10,152 nt of DNA from an uncultured Chloroflexota bacterium (GTDB lineage Bacteria > Chloroflexota > Limnocylindria > Limnocylindrales > Limnocylindraceae): the NCBI GenBank assembly GCA_903820655.1, contig CAIJIA010000200.1:1-10152 (forward strand), given 5' to 3'. How positions within the stretch are numbered: position 1 is the first letter of the stretch; each line of letters opens with the position of its first letter. The notes beneath the pieces were generated by a model. The model was not told where the DNA came from and made no database searches. It was given only the letters and a program-made list of their open reading frames with translations. The position numbers and the translations under genes were made by a program. This document shows positions 1 to 7,039 of this stretch, piece by piece.

Positions 1-1
1 C

Positions 2-1588
2 CTTGACGGGCTCCTCCCGGCCTCGATCCTCACCCTCGAGGAGCAGGTCGCCGTGGAGCTGGTCAAAATCCGCCGCAAGCAAGACCCACTCGAGCGCTAC
101 ATCGGCCTCGCTGCACTCCAAGACCGTAACGAGACACTCTTCTATCGCCTCCTTGTGGAGAACGTCGAAGAGTTCCTGCCGATCGTCTACACACCAACGG
201 TTGGTGAGGCGTGCAAGCGCTGGAGCCAGATCTGGCGCCGTGCGCGTGGCGCATGGATCACACCTGAAGATGCTCCGCGCATTCCCGAACTTCTTCGTAA
301 TGCATCGGGTGGCGCAGAGATTCGCCTCATTGTTGTCACCGACAACGAGCGCATCCTCGGCCTTGGCGATCTCGGCGTTGGTGGCATGGGCATTCCAATC
401 GGCAAGCTTTCGCTCTACACGGCTGCGGCCGGCATCCAGCCAACATGGGCGTTGCCTGTTTCACTTGATGTTGGCACTGACAACAGCGAACTGATTGCTG
501 ATCCGAATTACCTTGGTCGCCGAACGCCGCGTTTGCGTGGTGCCGAGTACGACGCATTTGTTGAGAGGTTCGTTCTTGGTGTGCAGGCGGCGTTCCCTGG
601 CTGTGTCATTCAGTGGGAAGACTTCAAGCAGCAGAACGCGATTCGGATTCTGGAGCGATACCGGAATACGGTTCCGTCATTTAATGACGACATTCAGGGA
701 ACGGGAGCCGTTGCACTCGCCGGCATCATTGCGGCGATCGTCGCTGGCGGCGGATCAGGCAGCAAGAAGATTGAAGAGCAGCGGATTCTCTTCTACGGCG
801 CTGGCGCTGCAACGCTCGGCATCGCGCGACTCTTGCGCCACACGCTCACTGCTGCTGGCCTGCAGGGAGCGGCACTCGATACCGCGATCATCGCCCTCGA
901 CTCAAAGGGCGTCGTACACGAAGGACGTGCGGAGCTGGGTGACGGCAAGAGCGAGCTCGCACTCTCAAGCGCTGCAGTTGCGGCACTCGGCATTGGCAAC
1001 TTGTTAGAGGCGGGGCTCGTTGATGTCATTAGCCAGGTAAAGCCAACGATCTTGATCGGCACGAGCGGCCAAGCCGGCGCATTCACTGAGCCCGCGATTC
1101 GTGCGATGGCGGCGTTCGCAGCTGCCCCACTGATCTGGCCGCTCTCGAATCCAACCTCCTGTGCCGAGGCGACGCCGAGCGACATCTTTGCTTGGAGCGA
1201 CGGTCGCGCTGTGGTTGCAACGGGCTCACCATTTGACGCAGTGATGGTCGGCGGCACATCGCGAACGATTAGCCAGGCGAACAATGTCTACATCTTTCCT
1301 GGCGTTGGCCTGGCGGCGATCGCCGGGCGACTGAAGTCGATCCCCGACGAGGCCTTCACCGTTGCGGCGAAGACGCTTGCTGCACTGACGGCGCAGAGCG
1401 CCCCGGTCGGCGGCGCGCTCTATCCACCACTTGCGGACCTGCGATCGATTAGTCGCGCCATCGCCATCGCAGTGATTGAGGCTGGCGCAGCGGCGGGCTG
1501 GGCTTCTGCTGCCGACGGGGCGCGTGCCGCTGACCTCGTTGATGGGGCCATGTGGAGCCCGAACTACCGCACCTACGTTCCCGCCTAA
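2..1588 (+). CDS. Malic enzyme (NAD(P)-dependent malate dehydrogenase, decarboxylating), 5'-truncated by the window
   Basis: Oxidatively decarboxylates L-malate to pyruvate and CO2, reducing NAD+ or NADP+, in the cytoplasm. The reading frame is open from base 2, and the 17 codons before the GTG at 53 already read as malic enzyme (LTLEEQVAVEL), so the true start lies upstream. It belongs to the large, eukaryote/MaeA-like class. Counting from GTG 53: the catalytic Tyr block YTPTVGEAC is at 46-54, substrate Arg100 lies in TDNERILGLGDLG, the catalytic Lys118 is in GIPIGKLSLY, metal ligands are E189/D190 (WEDF) and D213 (FNDDIQGT), the Rossmann loop GAGAATLGI is at 249-257, and the signature PLSNPTSCAEATPSD is at 363-377. 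The nucleotide-binding domain and C-terminus look complete. The stop is 25 bases before pntAA, so co-transcription is likely. NAD versus NADP preference cannot be settled from sequence: DSKG at 283-286 resembles NADP-type enzymes. Confidence 0.95.
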   Translation, partial: LDGLLPASILTLEEQVAVELVKIRRKQDPLERYIGLAALQDRNETLFYRLLVENVEEFLPIVYTPTVGEACKRWSQIWRRARGAWITPEDAPRIPELLRNASGGAEIRLIVVTDNERILGLGDLGVGGMGIPIGKLSLYTAAAGIQPTWALPVSLDVGTDNSELIADPNYLGRRTPRLRGAEYDAFVERFVLGVQAAFPGCVIQWEDFKQQNAIRILERYRNTVPSFNDDIQGTGAVALAGIIAAIVAGGGSGSKKIEEQRILFYGAGAATLGIARLLRHTLTAAGLQGAALDTAIIALDSKGVVHEGRAELGDGKSELALSSAAVAALGIGNLLEAGLVDVISQVKPTILIGTSGQAGAFTEPAIRAMAAFAAAPLIWPLSNPTSCAEATPSDIFAWSDGRAVVATGSPFDAVMVGGTSRTISQANNVYIFPGVGLAAIAGRLKSIPDEAFTVAAKTLAALTAQSAPVGGALYPPLADLRSISRAIAIAVIEAGAAAGWASAADGARAADLVDGAMWSPNYRTYVPA

Positions 1589-1602
1589 ACTAGAACGAGC
1601 TA

Positions 1603-1609
1603 AAGGAGG
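1603..1609 (+). promoter_or_regulatory. Strong ribosome binding site for pntAA
   Basis: AAGGAGG lies four bases before the ATG at 1614. It fixes the start of PntAA at 1614, rather than at in-frame upstream codons inside the malic enzyme gene. It is among the best Shine-Dalgarno matches in the window. Confidence 0.8.
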
Positions 1610-1613
1610 AGTC

Positions 1614-2726
1614 ATGCGAATCGGCGTCTTGCGCGAAACAGCCTCAGGCGAGCGACGCGTTGCCCTCGTTCCCGACGCCGTAACCAAGCTGGTAGCTGCT
1701 GGCCACCAGATCGTTGTGCAGCGTGGCGCCGGTGAGGCGGCCGGGTTCCTCGATGCCGCCTACGAGAAGGCGGGTGCAACGCTCGCCGCCGACGCCGCCG
1801 CCCTCTGCGGCGGCAACCCCGAGATCGTCGTGAAGGTGCGCAAGCCGAGCAGCGCGGAGGCGGCACTGTTGCCGAAAGGCTCCACCCTTGTTGCGCTGTT
1901 GACCCCTGGCTCCAATGACGACCTCATCCCAGCGCTCAAGGAGCGCGGCCTTACTGCCCTCGCGCTTGAGCTTGTGCCGCGCATCAGCCGCGCGCAGTCC
2001 ATGGACGTGCTCTCGTCGCAGAGCGGCGTCGCCGGCTACAAGGCGGTACTCGTAGCCGCGAGCGCGCTCGACAAGTTCCTGCCGATGTTGACGACGGCGG
2101 CGGGAAGCATCGCCCCAGCAAAGGCGTTCGTTCTTGGCGCCGGCGTCGCTGGCCTCCAGGCGATTGCCACGGCGCGCCGCCTCGGCGCAGTCGTGAGCGC
2201 CTTCGACGTGCGATCCGCCGCCGGTGAGCAGGTGCGCTCGCTCGGCGCACAGTTCGTTGAGCCCGCAGCAAAAGCCGAAGGGACCGGCGGCTACGCCCGC
2301 GCACAGACCGAAGACGAGGCGGCGCAGAATGCCGCGATCATCGCCGACCACATCAAGAGCCAAGACCTCGTGCTCACCACCGCGCTGATCCCTGGGCGCA
2401 AGGCGCCGGTTCTTGTGACGGATGCGATGCTTGCCAGCATGCGACCAGGATCTGTTGTGCTCGACCTCGCCGCTGAATCGGGCGGCAATGTTGAGGGTTC
2501 CGTTCCGGGCGAGACAGTGGTGCGCCACGGCGTGCAGCTGATTGGCGTCGCCAACATCGCCGCGTCGGTCCCACTCCATGCGAGCCAGATGTTCTCTACC
2601 AATGTGCGCACACTCTTGACGCACCTGAGCGGCGAGAACGGTGCGCTGAACGTGAACGCGGCAGATGAAATCACCGGGCCGATGCTCGTGGTTCATAACG
2701 GCGCTGTGCCGGTGAAGGCATCATGA
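1614..2726 (+). CDS. pntAA: Proton-translocating NAD(P) transhydrogenase, subunit alpha part 1 (NAD(H)-binding domain I)
   Basis: 370-residue cytoplasmic dI component, which binds NADH and passes hydride to NADP+ held by PntB. It is homologous to alanine dehydrogenase. The N-terminal lobe begins MRIGVLRET and has GERRVALVP at 12-20. The RQD loop is present as R123, Q128, D131 and S134, corresponding by my alignment to R127/Q132/D135/S138 of Rhodospirillum rubrum dI. The Rossmann loop is GAGVAG at 175-180, with the ribose-binding acidic residue D198 in AFDVR. The mobile-loop Tyr is probably Y227, and RPGSVVLDLAAESGGN is at 277-292. The length fits a split alpha subunit without the membrane part. 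The start is set by the Shine-Dalgarno at 1603-1609. The stop overlaps the pntAB start (ATGA), so translation of the two is likely coupled. Confidence 0.96.
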   Translation: MRIGVLRETASGERRVALVPDAVTKLVAAGHQIVVQRGAGEAAGFLDAAYEKAGATLAADAAALCGGNPEIVVKVRKPSSAEAALLPKGSTLVALLTPGSNDDLIPALKERGLTALALELVPRISRAQSMDVLSSQSGVAGYKAVLVAASALDKFLPMLTTAAGSIAPAKAFVLGAGVAGLQAIATARRLGAVVSAFDVRSAAGEQVRSLGAQFVEPAAKAEGTGGYARAQTEDEAAQNAAIIADHIKSQDLVLTTALIPGRKAPVLVTDAMLASMRPGSVVLDLAAESGGNVEGSVPGETVVRHGVQLIGVANIAASVPLHASQMFSTNVRTLLTHLSGENGALNVNAADEITGPMLVVHNGAVPVKAS

Positions 2727-3106
2727 CCGCACTGCTGACTGCGATCGGAGCCGCCGCTGCGTTTCTTGCGGTGACAACGTCAGACACCGCGACGGCAGCA
2801 GCGTCAGCAACGCTGGTCGACGCGCAGATCGTGGAGGTCTACGTCTTCCTGCTCGCCGCGTTTACCGGCTTCCAGATCATTACCAAGGTGCCGCCGCTTC
2901 TCCACACGCCGCTCATGGCAGCCACGAACGCGATCTCAGCGATCAGTCTTGTTGCCAGCATCGTGATCGCCGGCGCTGAGCGACCCCTCTTCATCAACAT
3001 CATGGGCATGGTCGCCGTTGCCGCAGCAACGATCAACGTGGTCGGTGGCTTCGTGATTACGGACCGCATGCTGAAGATGTTTAAGAAGACGGAGGTGCCA
3101 AAGTGA
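2723..3106 (+). CDS. pntAB: NAD(P) transhydrogenase, subunit alpha part 2 (membrane domain)
   Basis: 127-residue small membrane subunit supplying the alpha-side helices of the proton channel (domain II). Hydrophobic stretches lie at about residues 3-17, 39-54, 66-84 and 92-112. The family signature FTGFQIITKVPPLLHTPLM at 47-65 is intact, followed by a short basic C-terminus (KKTEVPK). The length is normal for PntAB of three-gene transhydrogenases. The ATG at 2723 overlaps the pntAA stop by four bases, and the TGA overlaps the GTG of pntB, so all three subunits are probably made by coupled translation in fixed ratio. Confidence 0.94.
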   Translation: MTALLTAIGAAAAFLAVTTSDTATAAASATLVDAQIVEVYVFLLAAFTGFQIITKVPPLLHTPLMAATNAISAISLVASIVIAGAERPLFINIMGMVAVAAATINVVGGFVITDRMLKMFKKTEVPK

Positions 3107-4527
3107 TCGACCAGCAGATCGGCGCACTCTTCGTGCAGATCGCCTACATCGGCGCATCGGCGGCGTTCATTCTCGGCCTCCGCGGCCTCACCAAGCCCGA
3201 TACCGCGCGTCGCGGCATGCAGCTTGCCGCGGTCGGCATGTTGCTCGCGATCATCGGCACCCTGCTGAACCACGAGATCGTCACCTATCAGTTCATCATC
3301 ATCGGCCTCGTGGTTGGTAGCGCTGTCGGTTTGCCGATGGGCCTGCTCGTGCCGATGACCGCCATGCCACAGCGCATTGCGGTCAGCCACATGTTCGGCG
3401 CGCTCGCCGTCACACTCGTCGGCATCGCCGAGTTCTTGCACTACCGCGACATCGCTGGCGGCCCTGGCGTCGTGAAGATGATCGCTCTCGGTTTTGAGAC
3501 GCTCTTCGGCGCACTCACCATTACGGGTTCATTTATGGCGTTCGGCAAGCTGCAGGGATTCATCACCGGTCGACCTGTCACATTCCCGGGGCAGAAGCTG
3601 ATCAATGCCGCGGTCTTCCTTGGCGCCGTTGGCCTCTACGTCACGCTCGTGCTCACCCAGTCGGGCGGCGCTACGGGTGATGCCGGACTGATCATGTTCG
3701 CCGTCATGACGGTGCTTGCGCTCGTCATCGGCGTCACCCTCGTGCTACCGATCGGCGGCGCCGACATGCCCGTCGTTGTCTCGCTCCTGAACTCGTATGC
3801 GGGTCTTGCAGCGAGCGCCACCGGATTTGCGATCGGCAACAACATCTTGATCGTGGCCGGCGCCCTTGACGGCGCCAGCGGCTTCATTCTGTCGATCCTC
3901 ATGTCGAAGGCCATGAATCGCTCGTTCGCGAATGTGCTCTTCGGCGCGTTTGGTGGCGAGAAGGCGGCAGTCTCCGCAAAGAGTGCTGAGGGGCTCACGA
4001 CACGCAGCGTCACCCCAGAAGAGGCGGCAATGCGCATCGGCTACGCGCGCAACGTGATCATTGTTCCTGGCTACGGCATGGCGGTCGCGCAGGCGCAGCA
4101 CGCGGTGCGTGAGCTCGCTGAGCTGATTGAAAAGCGCGGTGGTCGCGTGCGCTTCGCCATTCACCCAGTGGCTGGGCGAATGCCGGGCCACATGAACGTG
4201 TTGCTCGCCGAGGCGAACGTGCCGTACGACCACCTCTTCGACCTGGAAGAGATCAACGAGGAGTTCCACGCCTGCGACGTTGCTCTCGTGCTCGGCGCCA
4301 ACGACGTCACGAACCCTGCCGCCAAGAACGATCCAGGCTCACCGATCTACGGCATGCCGATCCTCAACGTGCAGGATGCCGAGCAGGTCATTGTGGTGAA
4401 GCGCGGCATGGCCACTGGCTTCGCCGGCATCGAGAACGAGCTCTTCTACCTCGATAAGACCTCGATGCTCTTCGGCGATGCGAAGAGCGTCCTTTCCCAG
4501 GTCGTCACCGAAGTGAAGGGGCTCTAG
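3103..4527 (+). CDS. pntB: NAD(P) transhydrogenase, subunit beta (membrane domain II plus NADP(H)-binding domain III)
   Basis: 474 residues. Residues 1 to about 275 form a multi-helix proton channel and about 315-474 the cytoplasmic NADP(H)-binding dIII. Channel residues match E. coli PntB: H96 in MTAMPQRIAVSH corresponds to His91, and D221 and N230 in ADMPVVVSLLNSY to Asp213 and Asn222. dIII shows GYGMAVAQAQ (323-332), HPVAGRMPGHMNVLLAEA (354-371), the GANDVTNPAA loop (398-407) and KRGMATGFAGIENELFY (433-449). All are needed for NADP binding, so the enzyme looks functional. The GTG start at 3103 is supported by GGAGG at 3091-3095 with seven-base spacing, and it overlaps the pntAB stop. Likely role: driving NADPH formation from NADH with the proton gradient. 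Confidence 0.97.
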   Translation: MIDQQIGALFVQIAYIGASAAFILGLRGLTKPDTARRGMQLAAVGMLLAIIGTLLNHEIVTYQFIIIGLVVGSAVGLPMGLLVPMTAMPQRIAVSHMFGALAVTLVGIAEFLHYRDIAGGPGVVKMIALGFETLFGALTITGSFMAFGKLQGFITGRPVTFPGQKLINAAVFLGAVGLYVTLVLTQSGGATGDAGLIMFAVMTVLALVIGVTLVLPIGGADMPVVVSLLNSYAGLAASATGFAIGNNILIVAGALDGASGFILSILMSKAMNRSFANVLFGAFGGEKAAVSAKSAEGLTTRSVTPEEAAMRIGYARNVIIVPGYGMAVAQAQHAVRELAELIEKRGGRVRFAIHPVAGRMPGHMNVLLAEANVPYDHLFDLEEINEEFHACDVALVLGANDVTNPAAKNDPGSPIYGMPILNVQDAEQVIVVKRGMATGFAGIENELFYLDKTSMLFGDAKSVLSQVVTEVKGL

Positions 4528-4533
4528 ACGCCT

Positions 4534-5211
4534 GTGGAGCTGAACCCCTACGCCCGAGCGGTCAGCACCGTCGCCCTGGCGGCAACCGCCTTCTTCACCG
4601 GTGCAGCTTTCATGCAGCTCCCTGCCGACGCCGTCTTGGCGATCCACTGGAACATCAACGGGGTCGCCGATGGATTCGCCGGTCGCGAAGCGCTCCTGAT
4701 CGTTCCGATCACCACCGCCATTGTAGGCGGGCTGCTCTGGCTCGCAGTGCGCTACGACCCGAAGCGCGCCAACATCGCCCGCAGCAGCGACGCCCTCGCC
4801 ATTGTGGTCGTTGCCCTTTCGCTGCTGGTCGCCGTCGTGCAGTCAGCAATCATCAACTCGGGATTCGGTGAGGCGGCGCGACTCGATCGCGCCGTGCCGA
4901 TCGCCGCCGGCGCCTTCATCGCCATCCTTGGCTACGCCATGCCAAACATTCGTCAGAACTACACCATTGGCGTGCGCCTCCCTTGGACCATTGAGAGTGA
5001 GCCCGCCTGGGATGCGTCGCACCGATTCATCGGCGGCATCTGGATCCTTGTTGGAACGGTGACGGCACTTCTCGGACTCCTTGCGCTCAGCGAAGCGGCA
5101 ATCGTGACCCTCTTGGCTGGCCTGGCGCTGAGCGTTGCGGGCACGGTCTATGTCGCCTACCGCGTCTGGAGTCGCGGGCCGAAGGCGTCGCGCGCGAAGC
5201 GCGGCCGGTGA
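4534..5211 (+). CDS. SdpI/DUF1648-family integral membrane protein
   Basis: 225 residues with about six predicted membrane helices (roughly 11-29, 53-72, 86-107, 119-137, 166-185, 188-209). The N-terminal part carries the DUF1648 pattern IHWNINGVADGFAGR (37-51). The C-terminal half carries the SdpI pattern: MPNIRQNYTIGVRLPWT (136-152), then AWDASHRFIGG (158-168). In Bacillus subtilis, SdpI (about 207 residues) is the immunity protein against the SdpC toxin and also sequesters its repressor SdpR. Most homologues elsewhere have unknown roles. No SdpC or SdpR-like gene is visible here. The GTG at 4534 lies six bases after pntB, with a weak AAGGGG at 4516-4521, and the stop overlaps the next gene. 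The family call is firm; toxin immunity is only a possibility. Confidence 0.85.
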   Translation: MELNPYARAVSTVALAATAFFTGAAFMQLPADAVLAIHWNINGVADGFAGREALLIVPITTAIVGGLLWLAVRYDPKRANIARSSDALAIVVVALSLLVAVVQSAIINSGFGEAARLDRAVPIAAGAFIAILGYAMPNIRQNYTIGVRLPWTIESEPAWDASHRFIGGIWILVGTVTALLGLLALSEAAIVTLLAGLALSVAGTVYVAYRVWSRGPKASRAKRGR

Positions 5212-5966
5212 TCACCGTCGATCTCCCATCCGCTGAGGCGCTCGCAGCAGCTTCGACCGCGTTCACCTTCGCCCTCCTCGGCATCGGTGTTCTCATCGTT
5301 GGCAGTGCCGTCGCGGCTTCTATCTGGGCGCGCTCACTCAACGGCTGGGCGCTGGGCGGCGTCTCGTTCGTGTTGAGCCAAACCGCGCAGGTCGTGACGC
5401 TCTTCCTGCTCGGCCCACTTATCGCAGCATTCGCCAGCGCCCCCGTGCAGGAGGTCAGCCGCGCCCTCATTCTTTCCACCGCCGCTCGGCGCGTGCGCGA
5501 CGAAAAGCCGGTCGTGGCATTCGGCTTCGGTCATGGCGCGATTGACCTGCTGACCAGCTCACTGATTCCAACGCTCTCGGCGGTGATTATTCTTGGTGGC
5601 ATCAGTGACGGAAGCATCTTTGTCGGCCTCAACGCCGAAGTCACCGATAAGGTGCACGCCGTGGCGATCTTCCTGGCAAGTCAAACCCTCGTCAGCGCCG
5701 CGCTGTTGATTGTGCAGGGGGCGTTGATGGTGGGACTTCACACGCTCCTCACCCTGATCGTGCTTCGCGCGGTAGTTCGCGGAGGTGGCACACGAACGAT
5801 TGGTCGCGGGCTCCTTCTCCCCATTGCGATCCACACGCCCGTTGCTGTGGTGCGCACGCTCTTCCCGATGGCAACCACGCCAGTGCTACTCGGGGCACTC
5901 GCGGTTGCTGCGCTCGCCTACCGACGTGGCAAGAGCGCTATGACGGAGACGCCACCGGCTCTGTAG
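5208..5966 (+). CDS. Polytopic membrane protein resembling the YhfC-type intramembrane glutamic protease family
   Basis: 252 residues, mostly hydrophobic, with about six or seven helices (e.g. 18-40, 48-75, 115-131, 150-188, 203-216, 225-238). Conserved-looking polar residues sit within or beside helices: QEVSR at 81-85 (E82, R85), FGFGHGAIDLL at 105-115 (H109, D113), H178 in GLHTLLTLI and H209 in IAIHTP. This order of ExxR, GxGHGxxE/D and late histidines resembles YhfC, which is grouped with CAAX-protease-like glutamic intramembrane proteases. D replaces the E that I expect after GHG. The GTG at 5208 overlaps the previous stop (GTGA) with no good Shine-Dalgarno, implying translational coupling to the SdpI-like gene. 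Its 3' end overlaps the convergent carboxypeptidase gene by 29 bases. Proteolytic activity and substrate are inferred, not shown. Confidence 0.62.
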   Translation: MITVDLPSAEALAAASTAFTFALLGIGVLIVGSAVAASIWARSLNGWALGGVSFVLSQTAQVVTLFLLGPLIAAFASAPVQEVSRALILSTAARRVRDEKPVVAFGFGHGAIDLLTSSLIPTLSAVIILGGISDGSIFVGLNAEVTDKVHAVAIFLASQTLVSAALLIVQGALMVGLHTLLTLIVLRAVVRGGGTRTIGRGLLLPIAIHTPVAVVRTLFPMATTPVLLGALAVAALAYRRGKSAMTETPPAL

Positions 5967-6954
5967 GCGATGCGCTTGGCGATTCGCTCGGCGAGTCTGC
6001 AGGTGACTCGCTCGGAACATCACTTGCGGGTGGCGTGACGCTCGGGCTTGGCAGCACATATCCCTCTGGTGGTGTGAGCGAATCACACGCGGGCCCAATC
6101 ACTCGGTCGCCGCCGTTCTGGCGCGCCCACAAGAAGATGCGTGGAACCTGCGCACTGCAGACGATCTCGTAGGCGAGACTCTTCCCAACGTAGCGCCAGT
6201 GCCATGCCTCTGCGCCGTAGCAACTCAGGGCAATGTTTGCCGATCCCGCCGGATAGGATCGAACAAACCCAAATCTATATGCGTTCGCCTCGAGCCAGAG
6301 TGCCGTCGCCGAAGTTGGGAATCTCGGATTGCTCCAAGCGACGCCATTAATGCTCCCGAGATCGACGGTTGTGCCCAGTTGATGCTCAGAGTGCCCAGGA
6401 ATTGCGCTATATTTGCGCGCCTGCTGCAAACCAGCTTGAGCAACCCACTTCGCAAATGTTGCAACTTGCGTGGAATAAGAGCGATACGCGGAGAGAATCT
6501 TCAAAGAAATCTTGCTCACCTTTGCTTGGGTAAACATGGCGTTGAGCGCATCAGCCGCTTCACGCTTCAGTAGGTAACCACCTTTGGGGCTGAGGACTCC
6601 GCGCCACGTGATGGCCACCAGACCCGTTGGCCTGTAGCTCGACGAGAGGCGGTACATGGGGTCGAGAACGGAGATTGCCCACTGATTGGTGCGGTAGTTC
6701 AGCGTCGTGACCGCTCCCTGAATGCCAATCGAGGTGCGCGTGATGATGATCTTGCGCTTGTTGATTTCGGAGCAGGGGGTGATCGGCAGCACCTCGACCG
6801 TTCGAGGGGCAACGCCCGCCGCAACGACCCCACCCCCTGGAAGGGCAGCTCCAAGGGCTGAGGCCCCAAGGATCAGCGCGAGCAGGGGCACGATGCGGAG
6901 TAGGTGCCGGGGCTGGTGAGCACAGATCATGCCGATAGTTTGGCGCATTCCCAT
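5938..6954 (-). CDS. Secreted M15-family (VanY-type) D-alanyl-D-alanine carboxypeptidase
   Basis: 338 residues from ATG 6954. It trims the terminal D-Ala from peptidoglycan stem peptides outside the membrane. The N-terminus has a basic stretch then a hydrophobic signal or anchor at about 18-48. The catalytic domain spans about 125-265: SAYRSYSTQ (155-163), zinc ligands H191 and D198 in HSEHQLGTTVDLG, and base E249 with zinc ligand H252 in EAWHWRYVG. All key residues are present. Residues 302-338 form a Ser/Pro/Glu tail encoded by a tandem repeat, with no LPXTG anchor. Other ATGs at 6948 and 6930 are possible starts, and none has a clear ribosome site. The frame stays open upstream to 7596, but that part is antisense to the next gene and only proline/alanine-rich. 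The stop lies inside the convergent upstream gene's end. Confidence 0.88.
   Translation of the reverse strand: MGMRQTIGMICAHQPRHLLRIVPLLALILGASALGAALPGGGVVAAGVAPRTVEVLPITPCSEINKRKIIITRTSIGIQGAVTTLNYRTNQWAISVLDPMYRLSSSYRPTGLVAITWRGVLSPKGGYLLKREAADALNAMFTQAKVSKISLKILSAYRSYSTQVATFAKWVAQAGLQQARKYSAIPGHSEHQLGTTVDLGSINGVAWSNPRFPTSATALWLEANAYRFGFVRSYPAGSANIALSCYGAEAWHWRYVGKSLAYEIVCSAQVPRIFLWARQNGGDRVIGPACDSLTPPEGYVLPSPSVTPPASDVPSESPADSPSESPSASPTEPVASPS
5966..6013 (-). repeat. Four tandem 12-base units encoding the Ser/Pro tail of the carboxypeptidase
   Basis: On the plus strand the units read GGCGATGCGCTT, GGCGATTCGCTC, GGCGAGTCTGCA and GGTGACTCGCTC. A fifth, more diverged unit (GGAACATCACTT) follows to 6025. 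On the minus strand they encode repeating S-x-S-P-like four-residue steps at about residues 311-330. Because the unit is a multiple of three, copy-number change would lengthen or shorten the tail without breaking the frame. Confidence 0.8.
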
Positions 6955-7039
6955 CTTCAACAAAGAAGGCGCTAATGCTCGAGGTGCACCATGAGGGGGA
7001 ACGAGGCAGATGTCCTCGGGGATTAGGAAGGAGCCACGC
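6955..7039. other. 85-base divergent intergenic region
   Basis: It separates the minus-strand carboxypeptidase from the plus-strand DUF5666-like gene, so it should hold promoters for both. I see no convincing -35/-10 pair on either strand. The only clear signal is AAGGAG at 7028-7033, six bases before the ATG at 7040, which argues for 7040 rather than the in-frame ATG at 7010. Confidence 0.5.

Noticed and set aside
1476..1613. Longer N-terminus for PntAA starting inside the malic enzyme gene
   Set aside because: The added residues overlap the malic enzyme in another frame and have no PntAA similarity. The ribosome site at 1603-1609 and the canonical MRIGVLRET start fix 1614.
1644..2696. 350-residue minus-strand open frame opposite pntAA
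   Set aside because: Its translation has no family resemblance and is rich in Arg, His and Cys, as expected of an antisense shadow, and pntAA on the other strand is unambiguous.
7010..7039. Earlier ATG for the DUF5666-like gene
   Set aside because: There is no good ribosome site before 7010, while AAGGAG stands six bases before 7040, and the signal-like N-terminus begins properly at 7040.
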